From Watersipora subatra (lineage: Eukaryota; Bryozoa; Gymnolaemata; Cheilostomatida; Watersiporidae), in contig NC_088708.1 of assembly GCF_963576615.1 (NCBI RefSeq), forward strand, positions 3,348,001 through 3,412,000: a stretch of 64,000 nucleotides of DNA, written 5' to 3'. The translations under genes and the position numbers were made by a program. The notes beneath the pieces are model-generated. The model was not told the origin of the DNA. It saw nothing but the letters and a program-made list of their open reading frames with translations, and did no database searches. Each line of letters begins with the position of its first letter. The stretch's first letter is position 1. This document shows, one piece after another, positions 11,428 to 22,169 of this stretch.

Positions 11428-11794
11428 AACTGCCTGCTGCCACACCAATCTATAAACAACTGCCTGCTGCCACACTGATCTATAAAGAACTGCCTGCTGC
11501 CACACTGATCTATAAAGAACTGCCTGCTGTCACACCAATCTATAAATAACTGCCTGCTGTCACACCAATCTATAAACAACTGCCTGCTGCCACACCAATC
11601 TATGAACAACTGCCTGCTGCCACACTGATCTATAAAGAACTGCCTACGGCCACACCAATCTATAAATAACTGCTTGCTGCCACACCAATCTATAAACAAC
11701 TGCCTGCTGCCATACCCATCTATGAACAACTGCCTGCTGCCACACCAATCTATCAACAACTGCCTGCTGCCACACCAATCTATGAACAACTGCC
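11428..11794. repeat. 30-bp minisatellite, about 12 copies
   Basis: The unit is ctgcctgctgccacaccaat followed by ctataaacaa, with scattered substitutions (ccaatc/ctgatc, taaac/tgaac). The period is a multiple of three, so a minus-strand frame stays open with a 10-residue repeat (QLFIDWCGSR type). It lies just downstream of the PFDN4 stop and may be in its 3' UTR. No evidence supports translation. Confidence 0.93.
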
Positions 11795-11974
11795 AAATCA
11801 TTCTCAGACTCGCTATTAGTAAACAGAGCTGAAGGAGTTGATGAAATCTTATACATGTATTTTAAAGAAACAACACGCTAGCATACACTCGGTATAAACA
11901 GTCGTAGACAGAGCAGAGCACCTGTACCAAGCATCAAATTACTACAAGTTCTAGAATGCTCCAGCAGATTAGTC

Positions 11975-14529
11975 TTAGACTGGCTTCTCTTCATTTTCCA
12001 AGTTTATATTATTACCAAATTTCGCATAGAGCTGCACTTTGAGGTCAGAGAGAATGTTCTTAATTTCCTCAGCACGGGTGTTTAAAGCATCAATTTCTGC
12101 ATCAATTTCTTTTTGTGCTTTCTCTAGATGCTCAGTGGCTGCTTCCGCTGACTTCGAGAAAAAAGCTTCACCAATCTGTCAAAACAATAAACCTGACAGT
12201 GTGTCAGCGATGCTCAGAAACTATAATGACTAAAAACTAAAACTCATGTTATTGAAACTTTCAAAAGCATCAGGGCGATTCAAACCAGACCAGCTATAGT
12301 AAACCTTCACAAACTAGTTTTGGGAATTTTGACGCAATAACACTCAAACTCGTATACATACTACATAAAGACCCGTATGTAAGCCCCGTCCACATGTAAG
12401 ACCCGTCCACATGTAAGACCCGCCCACATATAAGACCCGCCCACATATAAGACCCGTCCACATGTAAGCCCCGTCCACATGTAAGCCCCATCCACATGTA
12501 AGCCCCGTCCACATGTAAGCCCCGTCCACATGTAAGCCCCGTCCACATGTAAGCCCCGTCCACATGTAAGCCCCGTTCACATGTAAGCCCCGTCCACATG
12601 TAAGACCCGTCCACATGTAAGACCCGTCCACATGTAAGCCCCGTCCACATGTAAGCCCCGTCCACATGTAAGACCCGCCCACATGTAAGCCCCGTCCACA
12701 TGTAAGACCCGTCCACATGTAAGACCCGTCCACATGTAAGACCCGCCCACATGTAAGCCCCGTCCACATGTAAGACCCGTCCACATGTAAGACCCGTCCA
12801 CATGTAAGACCCGCCCACATGTAAGCCCCGTCCACATGTAAGACCCGTCCACATGTAAGACCCGCCCACATGTAAGCCCCGTCTACATGTAAGCCCCGTC
12901 CACATGTAAGACCCGTCCACATGTAAAATACCATATATTAGAAATTAGATTTAAAAGTTCAACAACATCTAAACAAAATCATTTGTTCCAAAAATTCTTC
13001 ATAAACATAATTTAAACAGCTACCTGATATGGCACCATCTCATCATCCCCTTCTAGCATCATAATCTCATCTACAGCATCTCTGTAGTTTTCTTGTTCCT
13101 TCTGTAATAATCATCGAACAGAAGTTACCAAAACAAAACTACAAAAACCACAATGTGACACAATATGACACTATGTACACAGGAGTAACGATGTCCGTAG
13201 ACAAGAGACTGAAAAGAGAAATAGGAGGTAGAGAAAGAGAGATGATTATGTTGTATCAATACTCTGTATAAGTCAGGGTTATCTCCTCACAGCTGTGCTC
13301 CCCAAAGAGTAGACTGACTGTCCATTAATAAACACATTAAACAATGGTTTTGATTGAAATAGAGGATTTCCAACGCAATACAAAAAACTTAGCGAATTCA
13401 AACCATTCTTTTATAGTTTCGGAGATAGAGCATGGCGGCAGTAGGTCAACCTTGTTTTTGGAAATTACGCAAGGTCTTTCACCCCACAGAGCTTAAATTT
13501 TAGGCAGATAATCTTTTTAGAGAGTGAAGAAGATGGTTCAGACTATTTGAGGATCATCTGTTAGTTTTTTTTGGTATAATTTTGGCTGCCTCAAATGAAG
13601 TTGTATAGAAATAAAAGGCCCTGTTTGACATGTAAGAGATGAAGGTGATAGGCAAGTGTATCCACAGCTTCAATTCCTTTCAACTCCCTATAAAAATTGG
13701 CTGACAAAAGTTAGAAAATTGATCCAAGCCATTCTCCCCATACTCGCGACACCGCAGATGCTTATCCAATAAACTTTGTGTTGAAATGATAATTGAACAC
13801 ACATACTTTTCTCATTTCTATCTCATCATTAATGTCTCCAAGTTTTAGATTGTTTCTTGCAAAACAATTGATTTGCTGCTGATCTTCAAATGTGATGTGT
13901 ATCTCGTTGTCCTACAACAAAACACCAGGCATAACTGAAACGATCCGCATTAACTTTCTCACGAATTTTAATGCTGGTGGTAAGATTTGTTATATCCTTA
14001 AAACTGAAGATTTGGTAAAACTTTTACTAAAATCGTTTATATGAACTCCCAAGTTCAGCAACATCACGAATATATTAATAAGGCACTTTATGTTTACACT
14101 AGAGTTTCAATGGCAGTGCAATTTCCTTTGAGATCCCAAAGATGAATGTAAGCTAGGCAATCTTTGATAGTAAGCATTTACTGGTTGCTGGCAACAATTT
14201 AAACAGATATTAGAATGCAAATGGGAAGATTTAGAGGTAAATCAACCAACATTCTGAGGTCCGCAATATTTTAATTAGTGACTACGAAAATGCACCGATA
14301 TAGATATCACAGAAGCATGTATAAAAGCATTAAGCGCACTTCTGACAAATTTATGACTTTATCACCGAAACAATACAAATAGTACGAAATAATACCTGTC
14401 AGTCACAAGCACAAACTATGCTTACTATGACAGATGATAACAAGGATGTACCTAGTCTTCATTAAATGATAGACTTCTCAGAAATACAAAGTTACCCACC
14501 TTGACTGATTGTCCAACAACACTAGCCAT
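11975..14529 (-). CDS. PFDN4: prefoldin subunit 4
   Basis: Four minus-strand exons: 14529-14500, 13911-13807, 13101-13024 and 12175-11975, all joining in phase 0 with GT/AG introns. They encode 137 aa, close to the usual length of about 134. The product is a beta-type subunit of the hexameric prefoldin (GimC) co-chaperone, which passes unfolded actin and tubulin to the CCT chaperonin in the cytosol. The start MASVVGQSVK is followed by DNEIHITFEDQQQINCFARN, the family's N-terminal helix. Next comes DEIMMLEGDDEMVPYQIGEAFF, the beta-hairpin segment (human: PYQIGDVF). The C-terminal coiled coil ends in LKVQLYAKFGNNINLE, nearly identical to the vertebrate C-terminus. Intron 3 holds a 17-bp minisatellite. 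All conserved elements are present, so the gene looks functional. Confidence 0.96.
12379..12926. repeat. 17-bp minisatellite, about 32 copies, in PFDN4 intron 3
   Basis: The unit is gtaagccccgtccacat, alternating with gtaagacccgtccacat and a gacccgcccacat variant. Because 17 is not divisible by three, three units make 51 bp, and all three minus-strand frames are open with the same repeating peptide (HVDGAYMWTGLTCGR type). Those long frames are artefacts of the repeat. It lies wholly between PFDN4 exons 3 and 4. Confidence 0.95.
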
Positions 14530-17500
14530 TATGTCCAGCTATTACTCCACTGCCTCCGAGGTTTCAATACCAAAAGTTATTTATGTTAAGAGGAAACTAA
14601 AACAAAATAAAATGCTGAGATATAGTGAGCCACAAGACTGAATACATTGGCTCTCCAATTATACCGTGTACCAAAACTTTGCACCAAATCTTTTACTAAT
14701 TTACTGTTCAATGTTTGCCAATTTAATATTTCTTTACATGTTATTTTGAGAGGTTTTAGGCAAAGAAGGACAATATACTATTTTGGAGATTCAATAATAC
14801 TATATCAGACTGATATTCTTTATTGTACAAGTAAGAATGCTATATTTGGCTAAAATTCTCTATCACCTTGCTAAGAATACCGTACCGAACTTGTTTTTAC
14901 CATCTCACCAAGAGACTTGCACATGAAAATTTAAATCTAACCAGACTACTATGACTGACACTCCCACAATGATAAGTAAAATCTAAAACAATGATCTCGT
15001 GACCATCCATTCTGTTGCAGGCCTCAGAGAGCTGGAATCTAAATAGTAGGATTGTTATGTCACAAAATTAGAAAATCAACTCTACACAAAAACGAATTTC
15101 CAAAATAAACTCAGAAATTATAGCTTGCATTCCTGATATCTAATGAATGTAGTAGAACAGGGCAAACGAAATTTATAAATTTCAACAACAAACAATGCTT
15201 TATTGTTTTCTTTTCATTTGAGCTAAAACCAAATCGCATTTGCCTTATTGCTATACCCCTTGATAAATGAATGATGCATTGAACATACTGATTGACCACA
15301 CTCATAGCTGCCTTTGCAATAGCTTATTGAACATATGAAATGAAAATTTAAAAATATGATTGTTTTCATAATTGTAAATTATGTAACAATAATCAAGTAT
15401 ACATTTTCTGGGTATGTAATGTTTAACCATGAGCAATCGCAATTAATAAGGTTTTGCTGACTTAAAATGCTATGTTACCAATAAAACATGTCTTGGGTGA
15501 TCACGGCAGGCACAACAGACCATAGTGTTGGCAGAATGTAGTTAACAGAATTGGAGATAACAACAAAGGAATGATACTTAAATCAGCACCAAAAGTTTAT
15601 AACTTACTGAGATTTAGCAAGCATTACATGAGAGATTACTTATTCTAACAATAAAATCTTATTGTGTGAGCAAATGGTAAGAAGTGCTAACTTGGTCACC
15701 TATGAGATTGCCCGACATTCGATATCATTTAGTAACATTAGGCATCCAATTCCTCTATGATTGTATCAGGAGATTTATTTATTAAATTGTGACTCGAATC
15801 GTAATCCTTACCTGAAGTTATGCAATTTTAACTCAATCTATTTTAGTTTCAAATCAACCCCAAATTTAGTCGCACCCACTGTGTCTAGGATCGATTAGTT
15901 GTTATTACATGTTACAGAGTTAAATGAAAATTAATTTGCAAATTTAAATCAACTAGTAGGTTACACCTACTGACCGGTAAGGCTGGCTTGACTGATTACG
16001 ATTCGGGAAAACTGTGCGGTTTGTTTGTATCTGAATGGCCAAAACCTTCGAAACAGGCTTTTATCTTCAGCATACCAAGTTTCAAACTTATCTGATAGAA
16101 ACCTTCTTAAGTTTTTACCGAACTTAACAAAACCCTTAATGCTTAAATGTTCGAAAACTATTCTTCAAAATGGTAGCCTTACTGATAGGATAAACAATGA
16201 GCTTACTTATCATGGAACATATGTCAGCACCCAGTTCAAATGAAAACGGCAAAGGGATAGTACATAAAAGAACACAGAAAAATGATCACAGACCGGTTAT
16301 GACATCAAAAATTAATAAGTAAAGAGAAAAAAGGAATACAAAAGCGAGACAGACGGTAGCGACTAACGGTGATGTGAGAGAGAGGTTTGCTAGCAACACG
16401 CTTGGTACGCTACACTTTTGTGACACTACGTGGCATGAACTTTAAAGTCAACTTAAATAAATTTAGCTTATTATGTGCACGCTTAAAAACAGGTTTTAAC
16501 CTTACATCAAACTTAATTCAAATTTTGTTTTTTTTTTTTAATTTTCTTCTTTGGCTTGGCTCTTCTTGCTTTACTGACAAGAAAAATTGAGCAATTTCTC
16601 GTATGTTAAGACACTCATATCTCAAGGTATTATGTATATAAAATTGCGGATACTTGCTGTAGTTCTACGCAAAAATTGATGATAAGGAAACAGTGGTAAT
16701 ATTAAGATGTGTATATCATGCAGTATGCTACATCAACCAGTCATTTATTAGAAAAAATCTAAGCTCTATGTAACTATTTTATACTAACTCGGTGAGCTCT
16801 TCTGCCAACTTTCAAAATCGTTCAAATGAATATTGCATGCATAGCCCACAGAGATGGTTGTTATCGGACAATGCGAGTTACCTCATTAAATTTTACTAGT
16901 GCTGTTCTGAAACCTCACAGCTATAATTCCACGATAGTAGTCTATTAGTTTCCTTTTACCAGCAACCGTCTATTAAAACTGCTATGACCATAGTAAAAGT
17001 TGGCTGGCATTAAGTAGTGCTTATGCAATATATTGTTTACTGTTGTTTCTAGTATATGCACACTTGTTACATTAAAAGAAAAAAAACAACAAAATTGTGA
17101 GTCATAACAAAAAATAGCCTGACTAAAACAAACAGAGCATGAATCTACAAAGTAATACAAACAGTAATAATATATAACAGTCCTTACTCCAAGATCGCAA
17201 TGTATTCTATATGTTTATTCATTCATTCACGACCCATTCAAACAATCACTAATGCAAAATACGAAAACAGAAAAAAATTCTCCATGGATAAAATTAGACG
17301 GTTAATGACACGTACAACAGTACCTGCGAAAGTTTTTTTAATGTGCTACTAGCTAATCTACGCTCAATTTAGATAGCTTGCCAAGCAAACAAACTCGTTC
17401 TAGTTTCCGAATGAAGAATAAATGAACGCATTTCATAACTTCGTTCGCTGCAATAGCTTTCGCTAAAATGTACCATATAGGCCGCGAATGTGATAATTGA

Positions 17501-18130
17501 GAAGAAGACATCGTCCTTGAATATAAATACGAGGCTATGCACTATGCGCAAAACCGGATATCCCTCTATTTACATCGGCGCCATCTTACATTCGATAAAA
17601 TTTCCAAATAAATGCATGTGACTATGTAAATGCTTGGCTAATGCTAAACTTCTGATTTTATGTGCAATTATCTAACTGGAATATGACGAAAGAGGTAGAT
17701 ATTTAACATTATCTATTATGTTGCAAATGTTTCTCTGCGTTTATCTATCTAAAAATACACTCTGAAACGCTAACATCGCTAAATAAAATTTTAAGAGACA
17801 GTCAATTATCAACGATTTCATAAGATATAGTATTATTAATATGACAAGTTTGCCATGATGCCAACACAAAATATAATTGTTGGAAGTTTTAATGTCGATT
17901 TCGTAAATATCTGCGTAAAGCAAGAACAGTATGTATTTGGCCAATGTCTACATGTAGCGGTTATAAAAAGTTTTTTGCATGGCGAGTTTCTCAAAAATCT
18001 TCTTAGATTTAACTAAGGCAAATCTTTTTTGTGTGTATAACCTCTCATTAAAATCAAATGCGTAGGCAAGTAATGTAATTAATTCCAGATTTCTCCTGTC
18101 TACAAAGGACTTCATCTTTGTCAAAATCAC
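14530..18130. other. 3.6 kb without a recognised gene, upstream of PFDN4
   Basis: AT-rich sequence with only short open frames that lack coding character. A GC-richer patch near 17560-17600 carries ggcgccatctta; on the minus strand this reads aagatggcgccg, which resembles the YY1 motif AAGATGGCGGC. It could mark a distant promoter for PFDN4, but no spliced 5' UTR exon can be shown. I see no repeat ends here. Confidence 0.35.
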
Positions 18131-20640
18131 TACTGTAACAAATGATTATGACATTATATGCCTCACTGAAACTCACATTGACTCAAACATAGATAATGGA
18201 CGCATAATAGAAATACTGGGTTACGATTTTTTCAGATGTGATAGAAATACTCATGGTTTGGGTACACTGATAACCAATCAACCAATACCTCTGTGCAGCA
18301 ACAATGTGCATAGAAATATGTGATTTGGATATTGTCGTGATAATTCTGCCTTAGAACACTGTTTAATGTTTGAATTACAGCCAGCATGTATCACTACATG
18401 ATGTAGGTGATTTAAGTTATGCTCTCTCACAAATCTACCAGAAATTTCCTAATCACAGTATTGTGATTGTCGGTTACTTGAACCATTCTCACATAAATTG
18501 AGAAGAAAACTCCGTACTAATGCATTTTACCCACAACTATAAAAGAGTTTCTAAGCTTTTCTTTGAAAAAGGTCTTGTGCAATGGAAATATTTTCAATGT
18601 AGTGATGGACAATGATACAGAGATTATCGACTCTCTGACATATTTCTCAGTTTTAGTGATCACTGCATAGTTACAACTGATTCAAAACCAAGTGTCTCTC
18701 TCGGTCTATCAACTTCTAACAAAAAAACTATAAACATTTTCATCCACAGAGAAGTAGATCAAGTCGTATTTCGTAATCATTTTTGATACGAAATATGACT
18801 TACGACATTTTTGATGAATGGTGAAAAATGAATAATGTACAACAAATGTGAGATATATTATCGAATAACTTTCAGAAAGCTCTTGACCTAACAGCATCAA
18901 CGGAGAAAATGAAGCTTAGATGCAAAGGTCAACCAATCTGATTTGGTAGATGCACAGATTAGCTGCATGCTAGGCAGAAAAACTACACAAAGTACAAATC
19001 AATGGGTAATATTTACTTATCACACGAGTTGAAAGAGCAGAAACGTACAAAAAAAATTATGTAAGATTGAAAAAGAAGTATATTGTAAACAAACTCTACA
19101 AACATTTTGAGAAGGCAATGGTAAACCCTTCCTTAAGCTCCTCTGAAAAAACAGCATCAACATCCTGTATCTAGGTTAAAGCTTATTGATGGCAACTTAA
19201 TCAGTTAGTCTGCATTGTGACAAATTGTTAAATTAAACTTTATATGGTCAGTTTTGTAACAATGAAAATATAAACAATGTACCATTCCTTTTATTAAAAG
19301 TAGCACCATCAAAATCAAGCCAGTTGGTATCATTAAACTCATACATGACATCAAACGGAATAAATCTGGACCAGATCAAATAAGAAAGCATGAGTTCCTA
19401 GTAGACTCCGATCAGATAGCTAAATGCTTATACATCTGCCTGTTTCAATACTCACCGGAATCTAATCTAACCAATGGAGATCTGCATACAATATAGTTGC
19501 TCCTATTCAAAAAAAGAAATCAGAAAAAATAAATATAACTATAAACCTAGACCATGTTCTAGACCCTGTTCTGCACCCTCTTAATCAACCTTTGTTTACT
19601 ATCCTTTACAATAGACAACATGGCTTTAAAAGCCATCTTAGTTATAAAACCCAGCTGTACTCCACCTACCGTAACAAAAGGAATAAAAAAGGCTTGTTCA
19701 TTCACTGGGTCATTCTTGAAATGAAGAAGGCCTTCAACAAAGTTTCACATGAGCTACTTATCCAAAAAATCAGACATCGATGGTACAGAACATACAATTA
19801 GATACAGCGTTTTTTAACACATGCAACCCAAAAAGTTGTTATCAGAGGGACATTGTCTAATAGTACCCCAGTGACTTTTGGAGTTCCACAAAGCTCGGTA
19901 CTAGTCCCACCATTATTTCTTATTTACATAATTGACCTTGATGCTGTGTCATGTAAAGTCAGCTTATATGCATCTGATTGTATTTCTATATTCGGAAGTC
20001 AACAATAGCAGAAAATCAAAATGCTTTTAAAACTTTATCGATCAGCTCCATGACCGGTCAGTTGAGTGGAAAATACCTTTCCGTGTTGATCAGTGCCAAG
20101 TTATGGTTTTCTGCTAGGATCAAACAAATCAGCCAGCGCTAACATTTGGCGTGTCTACATTACGTGTAGTGATAGAGGCCAAATATCATTGCAACCAAAT
20201 CTGTAATTTGACAATCTCATAGACTAAAAGGTTGGCATTGCATTCACAGCTCTGGGCTGCATCAAATACTTCCTACATGCAGCATCTAAAAAGTACAAAC
20301 TCTTAGCATACACCAGCCTATGTAGACTTTTCTGGAGCATGGCAATACTCTATGGGTTCCTCCAGACAAAACCACTTCTGGCTTGTATGATTCAAGACGA
20401 AACTAAGCAGTATGCTTCATCAGAAACATTAAAGGCTTTTACGGATTGACAGAAGCGCAAGCTCAACTTAAGTTTAGTGACTAAATGGTAGACGTGAATC
20501 ACACCAAACATCCTTACCGATAAGAATACTCTCAGATAAAGATAGATATGATACCCTCTCCTCAGTTTATGATGAACGTGTTAATGACAAAAGCAATGCA
20601 ACCATGACCGCATGTTCAGCTACAAAGGGGGAATCAAAAT
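18130..20640 (+). mobile_element. decayed LINE with endonuclease and reverse transcriptase (Jockey/CR1-like)
   Basis: The N-terminal remnant near 18140-18300 reads YDIICLTETHIDSN then ILGYDFFRCDRNTHG, the APE-type endonuclease pattern. Near 18450-18500 IVIVGYLNHSHIN matches the GDFNHSHI motif, and near 18640 LSFSDHCIVTT matches the SDH motif. The reverse transcriptase starts near 19550 (LDPVLHPLNQ; QHGFKSHLSYKTQL). It continues with LEMKKAFNKVSHELLIQKIRH at 19717-19775, then VTFGVPQSSVLVPPLFLIYI near 19870-19930. The catalytic FADD is degraded to YASD near 19965. Stops and frameshifts are frequent, so it is an inactive copy. It ends just before the TA microsatellite at 20653. Confidence 0.85.
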
Positions 20641-20652
20641 ATGCATCCAGCC

Positions 20653-20844
20653 ATATATATATATATATATATATACACTCATGCTACAGACAGTACTGTT
20701 TCGGCTATTGAAGCCTCATCAGTGCAGCTCTGAGCTTAGGCAAGGGACACAAATCCCATTACCAATGAGAGTTGACTTCCTGCCACGAAACAACTAAGTT
20801 GCCTCGCAGACTTGCCTCGTATATATATATATATATATATATAT
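20653..20844 (-). mobile_element. short hammerhead-bearing element between TA microsatellites (retrozyme- or Penelope-type)
   Basis: About 145 bp of unique sequence is flanked by (TA)n at 20653-20674 and 20819-20844. Its minus strand carries a hammerhead ribozyme. Short hammerhead elements of this kind are known in animals as retrozymes and as parts of Penelope-like pLTRs (established knowledge). Only one ribozyme copy is present, so this is a monomer or fragment rather than a full dimeric unit. Assignment to either class is inference. Confidence 0.6.
20678..20734 (-). ncRNA. type I hammerhead self-cleaving ribozyme
   Basis: Read on the minus strand, all core elements occur in order. Stem I 5' strand: CUCA, then internal GA, then GCUGCA (20734-20723). 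Conserved CUGAUGA (20722-20716). Stem II: GGCU/AGCC with loop UCAAU (20715-20703). Conserved GAA (20702-20700). Stem III: ACAG/CUGU closed by a two-base loop UA (20699-20690). Cleavable C17 is at 20689, giving the GUC triplet. Stem I 3' strand: UGUAGC, bulged A, UGAG (20688-20678). Every pair is Watson-Crick except one G-U in stem I. The predicted cut lies between 20689 and 20688. The very short stem III is typical of animal retrozyme and Penelope hammerheads, which often act as dimers. Confidence 0.85.
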
Positions 20845-21189
20845 ACATACACATACTATAACAGCTTTCTCCCAACTAGTGTAAGAGATATAATGATTGA
20901 GCCCGCAAACAAATGAAAATCAGCTCAGCAACATGCTGTATCACTGTTTTACACTGGCTTCAAATTACAAACCATATGAGGTACTTTTTCCTTTAAACCA
21001 TCAATGTTTTTATTTGATTGTTTTATGATCCACGAGTAAAAAAATTATGATACTTAGCTCTGCTCATGTGTATTATTTATTTGGTATGACTATATATCAT
21101 AACGATTTTTAAAACTGATTCTAGTCACGGCTTTGTGACAAAATGAGTACACTTACAAGTTTGTTTATGGATTTAATTAAATCATTTTT

Positions 21190-22168
21190 AATTCAATCTC
21201 TGTATATATATTTGTCAAAGTTTGTGTGTATGTCCAGCTATAGCTTTAAAAAATCTTGGAATTAAAAATTCCACAATATGATGGATTTGAATTCACGGAG
21301 ATTGCCACCACAAGTTAAAATTCCGCACGCTCTACCACTGATCTATACAAGGTGCATTGATTAAATGCACTATCATATACTGTATAGTGTATGCACACGC
21401 TAAATGATGTAGTATTTAAAACAATGAATTCTATTAACTCCATGAAACACGATGTTTTTTTTGTGTTTTCTTGAACTTCTATTTTCAGTTTGTCGTAAGG
21501 TTCAATTACTATATCCGCGATCAAGGTCAATTCTTTTCGCAAGGACCATTGTATTATCCTCGTAGGAAGAGCCTCGACATTCTCTATCCGTTCGGTCAGA
21601 CAAAGTCAATACAATGTCTCATTTTTACATTTGTACCAGTATCGAGAGGTACCAGTATCGTCTTATTCAAAGTTTTGATGGATAGCTTCTGGTGGACCAG
21701 TAACCTTTTTCATACACACTTCTATGCAAGAATTTTCATTATTAATTCAGCATATTCAGAATTTTTATCTTGTTTTCTCAGTTCGTATTAATTGTTTCAT
21801 TACCGAATCATCTTTTATTGTAATCGTAGCAAAACAGACTCAATTTAGCCATTACTTGCTAATTATTTCACATTTACATTTAAACCTTTTTATAGTTGTT
21901 TTATTTTGTTTAAATTTATTTGACCTGCACAAAACATTTTTTTCATGATGTGAAGTTTGAAAGTTACAGCTGTTTGACAAAGTTTGAAAATCTTTACACA
22001 TGTTTTTATTTTCTCTCTCAATTTATTTCAACTACACAAAACACTTTTCTCATGATATGTAGTTTGAAAGTTAGAATGGCAAATGTTGTGATATGTAAAA
22101 TACAAATCAATTTTCTGTTCAAAGACTTTTTTACTACCTGGGCAATGCCGGGTAGCGCAGCTAGTAAA
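21190..22168 (-). mobile_element. tRNA-tailed interspersed repeat, copy 3
   Basis: In reverse orientation the 5' end is the complement of gggcaatgccgggtagcg near 22140-22158 (family phrase acccggcgttgcccggg). The tRNA-like tail is the complement of about 21280-21350: agtggtagagcg (A-box-like) and gaattcaaatcc (B-box-like). It ends in the tatatatattt run near 21199. An internal block at 21560-21690 with a near-palindromic gtaccagtatcgagaggtac is shared with copy 4 at 30400-30540. Confidence 0.6.
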
Positions 22169-22169
22169 A

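Noticed and set aside
11421..11856. Minus-strand 126-aa Trp/Cys-rich open frame
   Set aside because: Arises from the 30-bp array, whose period is divisible by three; no start context or splice support.
12294..12934. Minus-strand 196-208-aa open frames as proteins
   Set aside because: They are readings of the 17-bp minisatellite inside PFDN4 intron 3; every frame is open with the same peptide.
20612..20797. Plus-strand 61-aa open frame across the hammerhead element
   Set aside because: It reads through a TA microsatellite, giving Ile-Tyr repeats, and lies on the opposite strand to the structured ribozyme.
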